A DNA stretch of 64,000 bases from the NCBI GenBank assembly GCA_965199095.1, contig CBDAQM010000006.1:1054001-1118000 (forward strand), written 5' to 3'. The notes below the pieces were generated by a model. It saw nothing but the letters and a program-made list of their open reading frames with translations, was not told the origin of the DNA and did no database searches. The stretch comes from LMUY01 sp965199095. Lineage in GTDB: Bacteria; Pseudomonadota; Alphaproteobacteria; Acetobacterales; Acetobacteraceae. Shown in pieces: positions 44,126 to 53,193 of the stretch. Positions within the stretch are counted from its first letter, which is position 1. Every line of letters starts with the position of its first letter. The position numbers were made by a program, and so were the translations under genes.

Positions 44126-44770
44126 TTATGCCGTCTGCGTGCGGCCCCGCTTCGCCGCAAGTCCGTCCGTCAGGCGCGTGGCGAAGCTTTCCGCGATCGC
44201 CTCCGGCCCCAACTCGCCGCCGGGCTGGTACCAGTGCCCGATCCAGTTCAGCGACCCGGCGATCGCGAAGATCGTCATCTTGGCATCGCACGGGACGATC
44301 GAGCCATCCGCGATCCCCTCGCCGAGATAGCCGCGGAACACCGTGTCGATGCCCCGCTTGGCTGACCGGACGATCTCGCCGTGTGGCGGAGCCAGGTCGC
44401 GGATATCGAAGCGGACCAGGCTGCGGCCGTAATCGGTGGTCATCAGCTTGGCATAGCCGCGCACCATCTCGCGCAGTTTCACCAGACCTGTGCCGCCGGC
44501 AGCGTCAATCCCGGCAATGCACTCGAACACGGCTTCCTGGCCCATAGCCCAGCACTCGAACAGGATCTCGTCCTTGCCGCGGAAGTAGTTGTAGATCGCG
44601 GGCTTGGTGATGTTCAGCCGTTCGGCGACCTCGTTCAGGGTCGCACGGTGGTAGCCCTGATCGAGGAACAGTTGCACCGCGGTTCGCAGCACGGCCTCGC
44701 GCTTGGCGTCGCGGTCCCGCCGCCGCGTCTCGAAGGGCAGCCAAGGTGAGAGGGTCGTTCCGGTGTCCAT
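44126..44770 (-). CDS. TetR-family regulator
   Basis: 214 residues from the ATG at 44770. The helix-turn-helix reads REAVLRTAVQLFLDQGYHRA and LNEVAERLNITKPAIYNYFR, typical of FadR/AcrR-like regulators of acyl-CoA degradation. The ligand domain has QEAVFECIAGIDAAGG and ends with RLTDGLAAKRG. It lies 20 bases upstream of the acyl-CoA ligase gene and divergent from the thiolase gene. The probable operator is the dyad at 44814-44830. Confidence 0.88.
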   Translation of the reverse strand: MDTGTTLSPWLPFETRRRDRDAKREAVLRTAVQLFLDQGYHRATLNEVAERLNITKPAIYNYFRGKDEILFECWAMGQEAVFECIAGIDAAGGTGLVKLREMVRGYAKLMTTDYGRSLVRFDIRDLAPPHGEIVRSAKRGIDTVFRGYLGEGIADGSIVPCDAKMTIFAIAGSLNWIGHWYQPGGELGPEAIAESFATRLTDGLAAKRGRTQTA

Positions 44771-44791
44771 TCCGCTCGCCGGGTCGCCTTG

Positions 44792-44830
44792 TTGACAGTG
44801 ATCTAGACGTATCTTACTCATGGGTAGTAA
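44792..44830 (+). promoter_or_regulatory. Promoter and TetR operator of the thiolase operon
   Basis: A consensus -35 TTGACA (44792-44797) with a TACTCA -10 at 44815-44820 (17-base spacer). The dyad TTACT-N7-AGTAA (44814-44818 and 44826-44830) overlaps the -10, so the divergent TetR protein would block this promoter. Confidence 0.55.
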
Positions 44831-44863
44831 TAATTCCAATGGGTCATTTCAGGGAGCGGGACC

Positions 44864-46048
44864 ATGGCATCCAGCGTTGTCGTTGCCGGCGTCGGCATGA
44901 TCCCATTCCGCAAGCCAGGGAGCAGCGCACCCTACCACGTCATGGGCGCGCAGGCCGCGCGGCTGGCGCTTGAGGATGCGGGACTGGACTACTCCGCCGT
45001 GCAGCAGGCCTATGCGGGCTTCGTCTATGGCGACTCCACCAGCGGCCAGCGCGCGCTATATGACGTGGGGATGACCGGTATCCCGATCGTCAACGTGAAC
45101 AACAACTGCTCCAGCGGCTCGACCGCGCTGTTCCTGGCGCGGCAGGCGATCGAGTCCGGCTCGGCGGAGTGCGTGATGGCGCTGGGCTTCGAGCAGATGC
45201 GACCCGGCGCGGTCGGCCCGGTGTTCGATGACCGCCCGAGCGTGTTCGAGCAGTTCGATGCCGCAGCCGACGCGCTGGTGGACGCACCCGGCGTGCCCCT
45301 CGCGCTGCGCCAGTTCGGCGGCGCGGGGCTGAGCCACATGACGAAGTACGGCACCCCGCTGCGTGCCTTCGCGGAGGTCCGCGCCAAGGCCAGCCGGCAT
45401 GCCCGCAACAACGAGAAGGCAGTGTTCCGCACCGAAGTCAGCGCGGACGACGTGTTGGCGGACAAGGTGCTCTGGCCCGGCGTGATGACGCGGCTGATGG
45501 CTTGCCCGCCCACCTGCGGCGGCGCCGCCGCGATCCTCGTCTCCAAGCGCTTCGCCCGCGAGCACGGGCTGCAGACCGGGGTGCGCATTGCGGCGCAGGC
45601 GATGACCACCGACACCGCCACCACCTTCGGTGCCGGCGACATGATGCAGGTCGTGGGCTACGGCATGAGCCAGTCGGCGGCGCACCGGGTCTATGAGGCG
45701 GCCGGCATCGGCCCCGACGACCTCGAGGTGGTGGAGCTGCACGACTGCTTCGCGCAGAACGAACTGATCACCTACGAGGCGCTCGGCCTCTGCCCCGAGG
45801 GCGGTGCCGCCAAGTTCATCGGCGACCGCGACAACAGCTATGGCGGCAAGGTCGTGACCAATCCGTCCGGCGGGCTGCTCTCCAAGGGCCACCCGCTCGG
45901 CGCCACCGGCCTGGCGCAATGCTACGAGCTGACGCGGCAGTTGCGGGGCACCGCCGGCGCCACCCAGGTGGACGATGCAAGACTGGCGCTCCAGCACAAC
46001 CTCGGCCTCGGCGGCGCCTGCGTCGTGACCCTCTACGAACGCGCCTGA
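44864..46048 (+). CDS. Thiolase-like acyltransferase (SCP-x/lipid-transfer type)
   Basis: 394 residues. The nucleophile is in VNVNNNCSSGSTALFLARQA, with a second motif VVELHDCFAQNELITYEALG and the C-terminal GGLLSKGHPLGATGLAQ. This pattern, with HDCFAQNE instead of the bacterial FadA motif, is that of the SCP-x thiolases and Ltp-type aldolases in steroid and branched fatty acid degradation. It is the first gene of a plus-strand operon behind a TetR-controlled promoter. It is the best-preserved gene of the cluster. Confidence 0.88.
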   Translation: MASSVVVAGVGMIPFRKPGSSAPYHVMGAQAARLALEDAGLDYSAVQQAYAGFVYGDSTSGQRALYDVGMTGIPIVNVNNNCSSGSTALFLARQAIESGSAECVMALGFEQMRPGAVGPVFDDRPSVFEQFDAAADALVDAPGVPLALRQFGGAGLSHMTKYGTPLRAFAEVRAKASRHARNNEKAVFRTEVSADDVLADKVLWPGVMTRLMACPPTCGGAAAILVSKRFAREHGLQTGVRIAAQAMTTDTATTFGAGDMMQVVGYGMSQSAAHRVYEAAGIGPDDLEVVELHDCFAQNELITYEALGLCPEGGAAKFIGDRDNSYGGKVVTNPSGGLLSKGHPLGATGLAQCYELTRQLRGTAGATQVDDARLALQHNLGLGGACVVTLYERA

Positions 46049-46055
46049 GCGGACC

Positions 46056-46538
46056 ATGGTCGGTCGTGCCGTCGGGCACCGCTTCCCCGAAGTCACCGCC
46101 CGGGCCGAACCGGGCCGGCTGCGCTTCGGGCCGCGGCATGACCGCGCCCGCGATCGGCGAGCGCGTCGTGCACAAGGTGTTCGCGCCGGTCCCCGGCATA
46201 CCCTGGCGCTGTATTGCGGGGCGTCCGGGGACATCAACCCGATGCATGTCGATATCGATTTCGCCAAGGCGGCGGGCTATCCGGACGTGTTCTGCCAATG
46301 GATGCTCGTCATGGCCTATCTCGGACAGGCGGTCACCGATGCGTTCCCGCCCGCTGGCCTGCGCTCGTTCACCACGCGGTTCGCGCCCATCACGCAACTC
46401 GGCGCCCGCATCACCTGCGAGGGCCACGTTGCCGAGATCGTGGAACAGGCGGGCGAGCGTCGCGCCCGCATCAGCCTGATCGCGCTGGACGAGGCGGACG
46501 AGGTGAAACTCAAGGGAGAAGCGTTGGTGGCGCTATGA
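46056..46538 (+). pseudogene. MaoC-family hydratase with deleted FAS1-type partner and frameshift
   Basis: The first 24 codons (VGRAVGHRFPEVTARAEPGR ending LRF) are the beginning of a FAS1-type dehydratase of about 150 residues, as usually found before MaoC in such operons. At 46127 the similarity ends. An ATG at 46138 starts the MaoC part in another frame (MTAPAIGERVVHKVFAPV), and one base is missing in the CCCC run near 46195, after which the frame at 46056 resumes as TLALYCGASGDINPMHVDID, with the hydratase motif. So a deletion of about 120 codons and one indel have merged two genes. The frame ends in ATGA with the SDR gene. Confidence 0.75.
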
Positions 46539-47365
46539 CGGGCAAACTTGCGGGCAAGGTCGCCCTGGTTACCGGGTCGGGCCGGGGCATTGGCCGGGCA
46601 ATCGCGCTAAAGCTGGCGGAGGAGGGCGCCAGCGTCGTCGTCAACGACCTGGACGCCGAAGCTGGCGACGCGGCGGCGGCGGAAATCGTGGCCGGCGGCG
46701 GCAGGGCGGTGGCGGTGAACGGCAGCGTGACCGGGGCCGGGTTCGCCGACCGTTTCGTGTCGGCCGCGACGGACGGGCTGGGCGGCCTAGACATCATCAT
46801 CAACAACGCCGGCTACACCTGGGACGCCACGATCCAGAAGATGACCGACGAGCAGTTCCAGGCGATGCTGGACGTGCACCTGGTGGCACCCTTCCGCATC
46901 CTGCGCGCCGCGGCCGAACCGATCCGCGTCATGGCCAAGCGGGAGGCGCAGGAGGGGCGAGAGGTGTTCCGCAAGGTCGTCAATGTGTCCTCTATCGCGG
47001 GGCTTTACGGCAATGCCGGGCAGGCGGGGTATGGCTCGGCCAAGGCGTCGCTAGTCGGGCTGACGCGCACGCTGTGCAAGGAGTGGGGGCGATACAAGGT
47101 CAACGTGAACTGCGTCGCGTTCGGCCTCATCAGCACGCGGCTGACGCAGCCGATAGAGACGGTGCAGGCTACGATCGACGTCGCCGGCCGTGACATCAAG
47201 GTCGGCATGCAGCCGCGCCTGCTGGAGACGATGGGGCAGATGATCCCGCTCGGCCGCGGCGGCACGCCGGAGGAGGCAGCGGGCGCGGTTTACATGTTCT
47301 GCAGCCCGGAATCGAACTACGTCAGCGGACAGGTGCTGGTCTGCGGCGGCGGCCTGCTGATCTGA
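46535..47365 (+). CDS. Short-chain dehydrogenase/reductase
   Basis: 276 residues. Cofactor motif TGSGRGIGRAIAL, NNAGYT, catalytic Ser in VVNVSSIAGLYG, and YGSAK (Tyr and Lys). The C-terminal VSGQVLVCGGGLLI is typical of FabG-like SDRs. It overlaps the MaoC frame by ATGA and is followed by an acyl-CoA dehydrogenase pseudogene, so its role is probably a 3-hydroxyacyl-CoA dehydrogenase step. It appears intact. Confidence 0.9.
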   Translation: MTGKLAGKVALVTGSGRGIGRAIALKLAEEGASVVVNDLDAEAGDAAAAEIVAGGGRAVAVNGSVTGAGFADRFVSAATDGLGGLDIIINNAGYTWDATIQKMTDEQFQAMLDVHLVAPFRILRAAAEPIRVMAKREAQEGREVFRKVVNVSSIAGLYGNAGQAGYGSAKASLVGLTRTLCKEWGRYKVNVNCVAFGLISTRLTQPIETVQATIDVAGRDIKVGMQPRLLETMGQMIPLGRGGTPEEAAGAVYMFCSPESNYVSGQVLVCGGGLLI

Positions 47366-47377
47366 ATGGAGCACGCG

Positions 47378-48524
47378 ATGCCCTACCGCTCGCCCTGGAT
47401 GACCGAGGAGCTGGACGCCTTCCGCGATCCGTTGCGCAAGTTCCTGTCCGCCGAGCCCGCCCCGCGCGCGGGGGAGTGGCGCCGCAACCGGATGGTGGAC
47501 CGCGGCGCCTGGGCCGCGATGGGCCACATGGGCGCGCTGCTGCCCAGCATCCCCGAAGCCTATGGCGGGTTAGGCGGCACCTTTGCCCAAAACGCGGCCG
47601 TGCTGGAGGATCTCGAGCGGATCGTGCCCGAGACGGTCAGCGGGGTCGCGGTCAGCAGCGCCATCGTGGCGCACCATGTGGCCGAGTACGGCACGGAGGC
47701 GCAGAAGGTCCGCTGGCTTCCCGGCATGGCGCGCGGCGAGCTGATCGGCGCCATCGCGATGACGGAACCCGGCACGGGCTCCGACCTGCAACAGATCCGC
47801 ACCACGGCGAGGCGCAAGGGCAACGGATACGTGCTTAACGGCCAGAAGACGTTCATCACCAACGGCCAGGCCGCCGACCTCATCCTCCTCGTGGCACGGA
47901 CGGGGGAGGCCGGTGGCAAGGGCCTGTCCATCCTGGTGCTGGAGGCTGCGGGATGTGCCGGGCTCCGGCGCGGACGCAAGCTCGACAAGATGGGGTTGCA
48001 CGCGTCGGACACGTCCGAGCTGTTCTTCGATGACGCCCGTGGTGCCGCCGGAGAACTTGATCGGCGACGGCGAGGGACAGGCCTTCGCGCAACTGATGCA
48101 GCAGCTTCCGCGGGAGCGGCTGATCATCGCGATCGGCGCCGTCACCGCGATGGAGCGCGCAGTCGAGATGACGGTGGACTACACGAAGCAGCGCCAGGTG
48201 TCCGGGCAGCCCGTGTTCGGCTTCCAAAACACCGCCTTCACGCTAGCGGAATGCAAGACGCAGGCGACGATCGGCCGCGTGTTCGTGGATTGGTGCATCG
48301 GGCAGGAGATCGCCGGCGTGCTGGACGCCGCCACCGCATCGATCGCCAAGTGGTGGTGCACCGAGCGGCAGGCGCGGACGATGGACGAGTGCCTGCAACT
48401 GCACGGCGGCTACGGCTGCATGGACGAGTATCCAATCTCACGCATGTTCGTCGATGCGCGGATGCAGTCCATCTACGGCGGCACGAACGAGGTCATGAAG
48501 ATGATGATCGCCCGATCGCTGTGA
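47378..48524 (+). pseudogene. Acyl-CoA dehydrogenase, one frameshift
   Basis: The start is the ATG at 47378, six bases after GGAG. MPYRSPWMTEELDAFRDPLR and IAMTEPGTGSDLQQIRTTA (flavin/substrate loop) are in the first frame; after an extra G near 48045, VPPENLIGDGEGQAF, ERLIIAIGAVTAMERAV and LQLHGGYGCMDEYPISRM follow in the second. The last motif contains the region before the catalytic Glu. All parts of a 382-residue enzyme are present. If the indel is a sequencing error, the gene is intact. Its stop overlaps the next start (GTGA). Confidence 0.82.
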
Positions 48525-49127
48525 ACGATCACGCTGTGAACAGCCTCGTCCAATCCGAGCGACGCGGTGCGGTGAGCCTGCTGACGCTCAACGACCCCGT
48601 TCACTACAACGCCCTCGATGACGCCATGCTGGCGGCGTTGCGCGCGGCGCTTGACCGGGCCAGCGGCGACGGCGAGACGGGCGCTATCGTGCTGTCCGGC
48701 GCCGGCCCCGGTTTCTGTGCCGGGGCACGGCTGGACGGCGACCTGTTCGAGTCCGGTGGTGGTGTCGCGGCGTTGCTCACCGAAGGCGTCAACCCGGTGA
48801 TCAGGCGCATGCGCGACGCGTCGGTCCCTATCGTCACCGCGGTGAACGTTCTGGATGGCGGGGGCACCGTTCTACCGCTGCTACCAGGTACGCGACGGCG
48901 GCCACGTCGCCGTCGCCGCGATCGAGCCGGCGGCGCAGATGGACAGGGCACAGTGGGCGCCGACGCACGCGCGGTTCACGGAGACGTTCCTGACCCGCAC
49001 GCGGGACGACTGGGCGAAGCATTTCGGCGGCACCGATGCCTGCGTGACACCCGTGCTGAACTTTGCCGAGGCGCCGCTGCATCCGCAGGCCGCCGCCGCC
49101 TTCACGGTGGCGATGCCAGGCGGCTGA
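48521..49127 (+). pseudogene. Fused remnants of enoyl-CoA hydratase and CaiB/BaiF CoA-transferase
   Basis: From the GTG at 48521, LVQSERRGAVSLLTLNDPVH and IVLSGAGPGFCAGARLDGD are a crotonase-fold enoyl-CoA hydratase. At about 48845 it switches, across GTGAACG, to VLDGGAPFYRCYQVRDGGH, the middle of a CaiB/BaiF CoA-transferase, one base out of frame in a G-run. The transferase part also lacks about 15 residues between AIEP and AQMDRAQ, then continues TRTRDDWAKHFGGTDACVTP to 49127. The C-terminal half of one gene and the N-terminal half of the other are thus deleted. Confidence 0.75.
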
Positions 49128-49185
49128 CCCGTGCCACGCGCCGTGCCACGCTTCCAGGACGCTTCGACCGAAGGGGAGTATGACG

Positions 49186-50793
49186 ATGTTCAGCGGCCTG
49201 CATGATCCTGCGCAATGGGTGCTCCCCGCCGTCCTGACCGAGGCGGCCGCCACGTCCCCGCAGGCATGCTGGCTGACCGACAGCTCCGGCCGCACCCTGA
49301 CCTTCGCCGAGGCCGAATCCTGCTCCCGCAAGGCGGCCTGGTTCTTCCACGGCCTCGACGTGCAGCGCGGCGACCGGGTCGGCATCCTTATGTTCAACGG
49401 CTGCGATTTCGCATGCGCCTGGCTCGGGCTCGGCAAGCTGGCAGCCACGGCGGTGCTGTTCAATACGGAACTGCGGGGTGAGTTCCTGCGCCACCAGATA
49501 ACCGATTCCGGGATCGCGTGCCTGCTGATCGACGCCGAACTGCTCCCCACGCTGATGGACATCGCGGAGTCCGTGCCGAGCCTGATGACGGTGGTGGTCG
49601 CGGGGCCCGTGCCGCCCGTGCAGGACGGCCGATGGCGAGTCGAATCTTGGCGGGATCACGTGGACGCGCCGGAATGGGATGGTCCAGGCCCGGGCTTCGC
49701 CGATATTGCCTGCATCATGTACACCTCCGGCACGACGGGGCCGTCGAAAGGCGTGCTGATGCCGCATGCCCACTGCACGCTGTTCGGCATCGGCTCGATC
49801 CGGTGCTTGGCGCTGACGCCCGCCGACCGGTTCTACATCAGCCTGCCGCTATTTCACGCCAACGGATTGCTGATCCAACTCGGTGCGACGCTGCTGATGG
49901 GGATTCCCGCCTTCGTCCGGACCCGGTTCAGCGCGAGCAACTGGCTGGGTGACATCCGCGACAACGATTGCACGGTGACTTGCATGCTGGGCTCGACCGC
50001 CTCCTTCGTGCTGATGCAACTCCCTGGCGAACTTGACTGCGTGCACCGCCTGCGTGTGGTGATGACCGCGCCCAACCTACCGCAGCACGAGGCGGAAATG
50101 CGGCGGCGTTTTGGCCTGCCCGACGTGGTTTCCGGCTTCGGCATGACCGAGTCGAACATTCCGATCTGGGGCAGAATCGGCCGCTCGGTGCCGGGTGCCG
50201 CCGGCTGGGTGCATGGTGACCATTTCGAGGTCGCCATCGCCAGCCCGGACGACGACCGGCTACTGCCGCAAGGCCAGATTGGCGAAATCCTGGTCAGGCC
50301 GAAAATCCCGTTCGGTTTCATGGCCGGCTACCACAACGCTCCGGAGAAGACGGTTGAGGCGTGGCGCAACCTCTGGTTCCACACAGGCGACGCGGGAATG
50401 GCCGGGGCAGACGGCCTGATCACCTACGTCGACCGCCTGAAGGACTGCATCCGCCGTCGCGGGCAGAACATCTCTGCCATCGAGATCGAGGCGGTAGTAG
50501 AGGGCATGCCCGGCATCGCCGAAGCCGCTGCAGTCGCGGTGCCGGCCGACATACCGGGCACCGAGGACGAGATCCTGTTGGCGCTCGTCGCCACAAGCGG
50601 CGAAACGATCGATTGCGACTCCGTAATGCGCCGGGCAGCCGAGCAGCTTCCCCGGTTCGCACGTCCACGATATCTCCGGATCATGGAGGAGTTGCCGAAA
50701 ACCGCTACCGGAAAGGTGCAGCGTGCCGTGCTGCGCAAGCAGGGGACAGTAGGCGCAAACGATATGGTGCGGGCTTTAAACCAGGCTAACTAG
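49186..50793 (+). CDS. Acyl-CoA ligase, CaiC-like
   Basis: 535 residues from the ATG at 49186, with AAGGGGAG (49171-49178) seven bases upstream; the ATG at 49180 is too close to it. ANL motifs: MYTSGTTGPSKGVLMPHAHC, FGMTESNIPIWG, FHTGDAGMAGADGLI, VDRLKDCIRRRGQNISAIEIE and TATGKVQRAVL with the catalytic Lys. It resembles crotonobetaine/carnitine-CoA ligase and related fatty-acid ligases. It ends the plus-strand cluster. Confidence 0.88.
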   Translation: MFSGLHDPAQWVLPAVLTEAAATSPQACWLTDSSGRTLTFAEAESCSRKAAWFFHGLDVQRGDRVGILMFNGCDFACAWLGLGKLAATAVLFNTELRGEFLRHQITDSGIACLLIDAELLPTLMDIAESVPSLMTVVVAGPVPPVQDGRWRVESWRDHVDAPEWDGPGPGFADIACIMYTSGTTGPSKGVLMPHAHCTLFGIGSIRCLALTPADRFYISLPLFHANGLLIQLGATLLMGIPAFVRTRFSASNWLGDIRDNDCTVTCMLGSTASFVLMQLPGELDCVHRLRVVMTAPNLPQHEAEMRRRFGLPDVVSGFGMTESNIPIWGRIGRSVPGAAGWVHGDHFEVAIASPDDDRLLPQGQIGEILVRPKIPFGFMAGYHNAPEKTVEAWRNLWFHTGDAGMAGADGLITYVDRLKDCIRRRGQNISAIEIEAVVEGMPGIAEAAAVAVPADIPGTEDEILLALVATSGETIDCDSVMRRAAEQLPRFARPRYLRIMEELPKTATGKVQRAVLRKQGTVGANDMVRALNQAN

Positions 50794-50901
50794 CCGTGTC
50801 TTCGGCAACACCAAGAAGAAAACCTTCAAACTCGATGCAGCTGGGGCCAAGCCGGCAGGGTCCACCCGTGCAGCATCAAACGTCGAAGTGAACTCAGCAA
50901 T

Positions 50902-51024
50902 GGCCAAGTTGAGATTGATCTCCAAGCTCGGCCGGCGCCCGGAACGAAGACTGCAGCAGTAGCCGATCAGAAGCATGCGGATCATCCGCGCAGGATCAAA
51001 CGAGAGGCGGTGGATTGCCGAACT
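50902..51024 (-). pseudogene. IS1182-type transposase fragment
   Basis: The minus strand encodes LSFDPARMIRMLLIGYCCSL and SGRRPSLEINLNLA, matching the N-terminal DPALMIRMLLVGYCYGIRSE-type segment of IS1182-like transposases. Nothing else of the element can be recognised on either side within the 300-base gap. It probably marks an old insertion between the acyl-CoA cluster and the ABC operon. Confidence 0.55.
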
Positions 51025-51101
51025 TGCAAATCGCCGCCCGAACCCACTCCGCACTTCGATGGTGCTGGCCGAGGAGTACAGCACGGCTGCCGCCCGGCAC
51101 G

Positions 51102-51890
51102 TCAGTGCTCCGGGGCGATCGTGCCGGAGTCGGTATAGCGCACGAGAAACTGGCGGGCGCGGTAGGTTTGCGGTCTGCTAAAGAACGTCTCAGGTGCACC
51201 AGTCTCGACGACACGGCCGTGATCAATGAAGACGATCCGACTCGCGGCCTCATGGGCGAAAGCCATTTCATGTGTTACGACGATCATGGTCATCCCGTCT
51301 CGAGCCAGGTCGCGCATGACGACCAAAACCTCGCCGACAAGCTCGGGATCGAGTGCGGAGGTCGGTTCGTCGAACAACAGCAGCTCGGGCTTCATCGCGA
51401 GCGCCCGTGCAATGCCGATGCGCTGTTTCTGGCCGCCGGAGAGACGGGCGGGGAAGGTGTCGGCACGGTCGGACATCCCAACCTTGCGCAGCAGCGCCTC
51501 AGCTTCGGCGCGCACTTCATCTTTCGGGCGTCGGAGCACGTTGAGCGGCGCAACCATCACGTTCTGGATGGCGGTGAGATGCGGCCACAATGCGAAATGC
51601 TGAAACACGAACCCTATGCGGGTGCGCATCCCGGCCAGCGCGGCATCGCTCATTCGGACGTTGCCACCCGTCACCAGGCCGATGCGCTCGCCCGAGAGTC
51701 TGACCGTGCCGCTGTCCGGCGTCTCCAGCCAGTTCACGCAGCGCAGCAACGTTGACTTGCCGGAACCCGATGGGCCGAGGACGCACACGGTCTCGCCGCG
51801 CGCAACGTCGAGGTCGACGCCGTCAAGAACGACGTGGTTGCCGAAGCTCTTGGTCAGGCCGCGCACCTCCAGGACGGGGCAAGCGGTCAC
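51102..51890 (-). CDS. Polar amino-acid ABC transporter, ATPase
   Basis: 262 residues from a GTG start at 51890 that overlaps the upstream permease stop (GTGA). Walker A LGPSGSGKSTLLRC, signature LSGGQKQRIGIARAL, Walker B LLLFDEPTSALDPE and switch His in VVTHEMAFAHEA are the GlnQ/HisP pattern. It powers import through two permeases and one binding protein encoded upstream in the same operon. It is the last gene before the IS fragment. Confidence 0.92.
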   Translation of the reverse strand: MTACPVLEVRGLTKSFGNHVVLDGVDLDVARGETVCVLGPSGSGKSTLLRCVNWLETPDSGTVRLSGERIGLVTGGNVRMSDAALAGMRTRIGFVFQHFALWPHLTAIQNVMVAPLNVLRRPKDEVRAEAEALLRKVGMSDRADTFPARLSGGQKQRIGIARALAMKPELLLFDEPTSALDPELVGEVLVVMRDLARDGMTMIVVTHEMAFAHEAASRIVFIDHGRVVETGAPETFFSRPQTYRARQFLVRYTDSGTIAPEH

Positions 51891-52543
51891 CGGCGCGATT
51901 CCGCGCGGGCGCCGACGGATCTGACGATCTGCTCGACACCGAAGCAGAGCACCCAGTAGAGCAATAACGCCGAGACGAAGGCGGCAAACGGGAGAAAGTA
52001 AGTTGCCTGGATCACGGTCGCCGCGTGCGTCAGCTCCTCGACGGCGATGATGGTGAGGAACGCGCTGTCCTTGATAACCTGGATAACCTGGTTGCCGATC
52101 ATGGGGCTGGCGGCGAACAAGACAGGCGGCAGGATAATGCGACGGACCAGGACGAAACCCTCGAAGCCGAAGGCATATCCCGCCTCGATCGTCTCGGCGG
52201 GCAGCGCGCGCCAGGCGCCACGCAGCAGTTCGGCCATGTAGGCAGTGTTGTAGACAATCAACGCGAACAGGCCGGAACTCCAATTATTGAGGCGCAGGCC
52301 AAGCGAAGGCAGGCCGTAATAGATGACATACGCGAACAGCAGGAATGGCACGCAGCGCACGGCGTCGACAAGAAAGCCGGCGACGCCAGCGATAGCGCGG
52401 TTGCGCGACATCAACGCTGCGGCGGCGCCAGCGCCCAACGCCAGCGAAGCAGCCGAGGACAGCACGGAGAGCCAGAGTGTCGTGAGGAATCCGTCGATCA
52501 GCAGGTCCCGCGCGCCCCATACGAGGCCGAACTGCGCGATCAT
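51887..52543 (-). CDS. Polar amino-acid ABC transporter, permease 2
   Basis: 218 residues with five hydrophobic segments. The coupling-helix (EAA-type) region is ALPAETIEAGYAFGFEGFVL followed by VRRIILPPVL. Its ATG at 52543 overlaps the stop of permease 1 (ATGA). Forms the membrane channel with permease 1. Confidence 0.9.
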   Translation of the reverse strand: MIAQFGLVWGARDLLIDGFLTTLWLSVLSSAASLALGAGAAAALMSRNRAIAGVAGFLVDAVRCVPFLLFAYVIYYGLPSLGLRLNNWSSGLFALIVYNTAYMAELLRGAWRALPAETIEAGYAFGFEGFVLVRRIILPPVLFAASPMIGNQVIQVIKDSAFLTIIAVEELTHAATVIQATYFLPFAAFVSALLLYWVLCFGVEQIVRSVGARAESRR

Positions 52544-53184
52544 GCGGCCGTCGCCCGGCGCTGCCGCGCTTCGACGGTCCGCTGCACGATGACGAACAGA
52601 AACACGACCGTGCCATAGATCACCGTTGCAGCCAGAAACGGTGGCAGCGGCTCGTAGGTATTGGCGCCGATACGTACTGCCGCCCGGGTGATATCCACCA
52701 CACCGATGACCGCGACCGCCGGGCTCGCCTTCACCAGCAGCGTCATCTCGTTGACCAGGGCCGGCATCGCCGTCCGCACGATTTGCGGCAGCACGATCAG
52801 GCGCAGCCGCAAGCCCGCCGTCATGCCGGCAGCGCGGGCGGCATCCAGTTGATCGCGCGGGAACTCGACGAGCGCACCACGCCAGATCTCGCAGTTGAAT
52901 GCGGCGGTGCTCAGCGTGAGCGTCATTACTGCCGCGGGAATGGTGCCGATCTCGATGCCGGCAACCGGCAGGGCGAAGAAGATAAGCAAGCCGAGCGTGA
53001 CCGCGGGGGATGCGCGCAACAGGCTTACCAGCACGGCCACCACCCGCTCCAGCACCGGCACGCCGCGCCAGCGCACCAGCGCCAGCAGCAAGCCGAGCGG
53101 CAGGCCGATCGCAATGCTCACCAACGACAGGCACACGGTGACGACCGCGCCCTGCGCCAGGCTGTAGTAGTCGTAGGCAGTCAA
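52540..53184 (-). CDS. Polar amino-acid ABC transporter, permease 1
   Basis: 214 residues with about five membrane segments. The EAA-type loop is PRDQLDAARAAGMTAGLRLR followed by LIVLPQIVRTAMPAL. It lies 9 bases after the binding-protein gene and overlaps permease 2. All four transporter genes are in one coupled operon. Confidence 0.9.
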   Translation of the reverse strand: MTAYDYYSLAQGAVVTVCLSLVSIAIGLPLGLLLALVRWRGVPVLERVVAVLVSLLRASPAVTLGLLIFFALPVAGIEIGTIPAAVMTLTLSTAAFNCEIWRGALVEFPRDQLDAARAAGMTAGLRLRLIVLPQIVRTAMPALVNEMTLLVKASPAVAVIGVVDITRAAVRIGANTYEPLPPFLAATVIYGTVVFLFVIVQRTVEARQRRATAA

Positions 53185-53193
53185 GGTGCCCGG

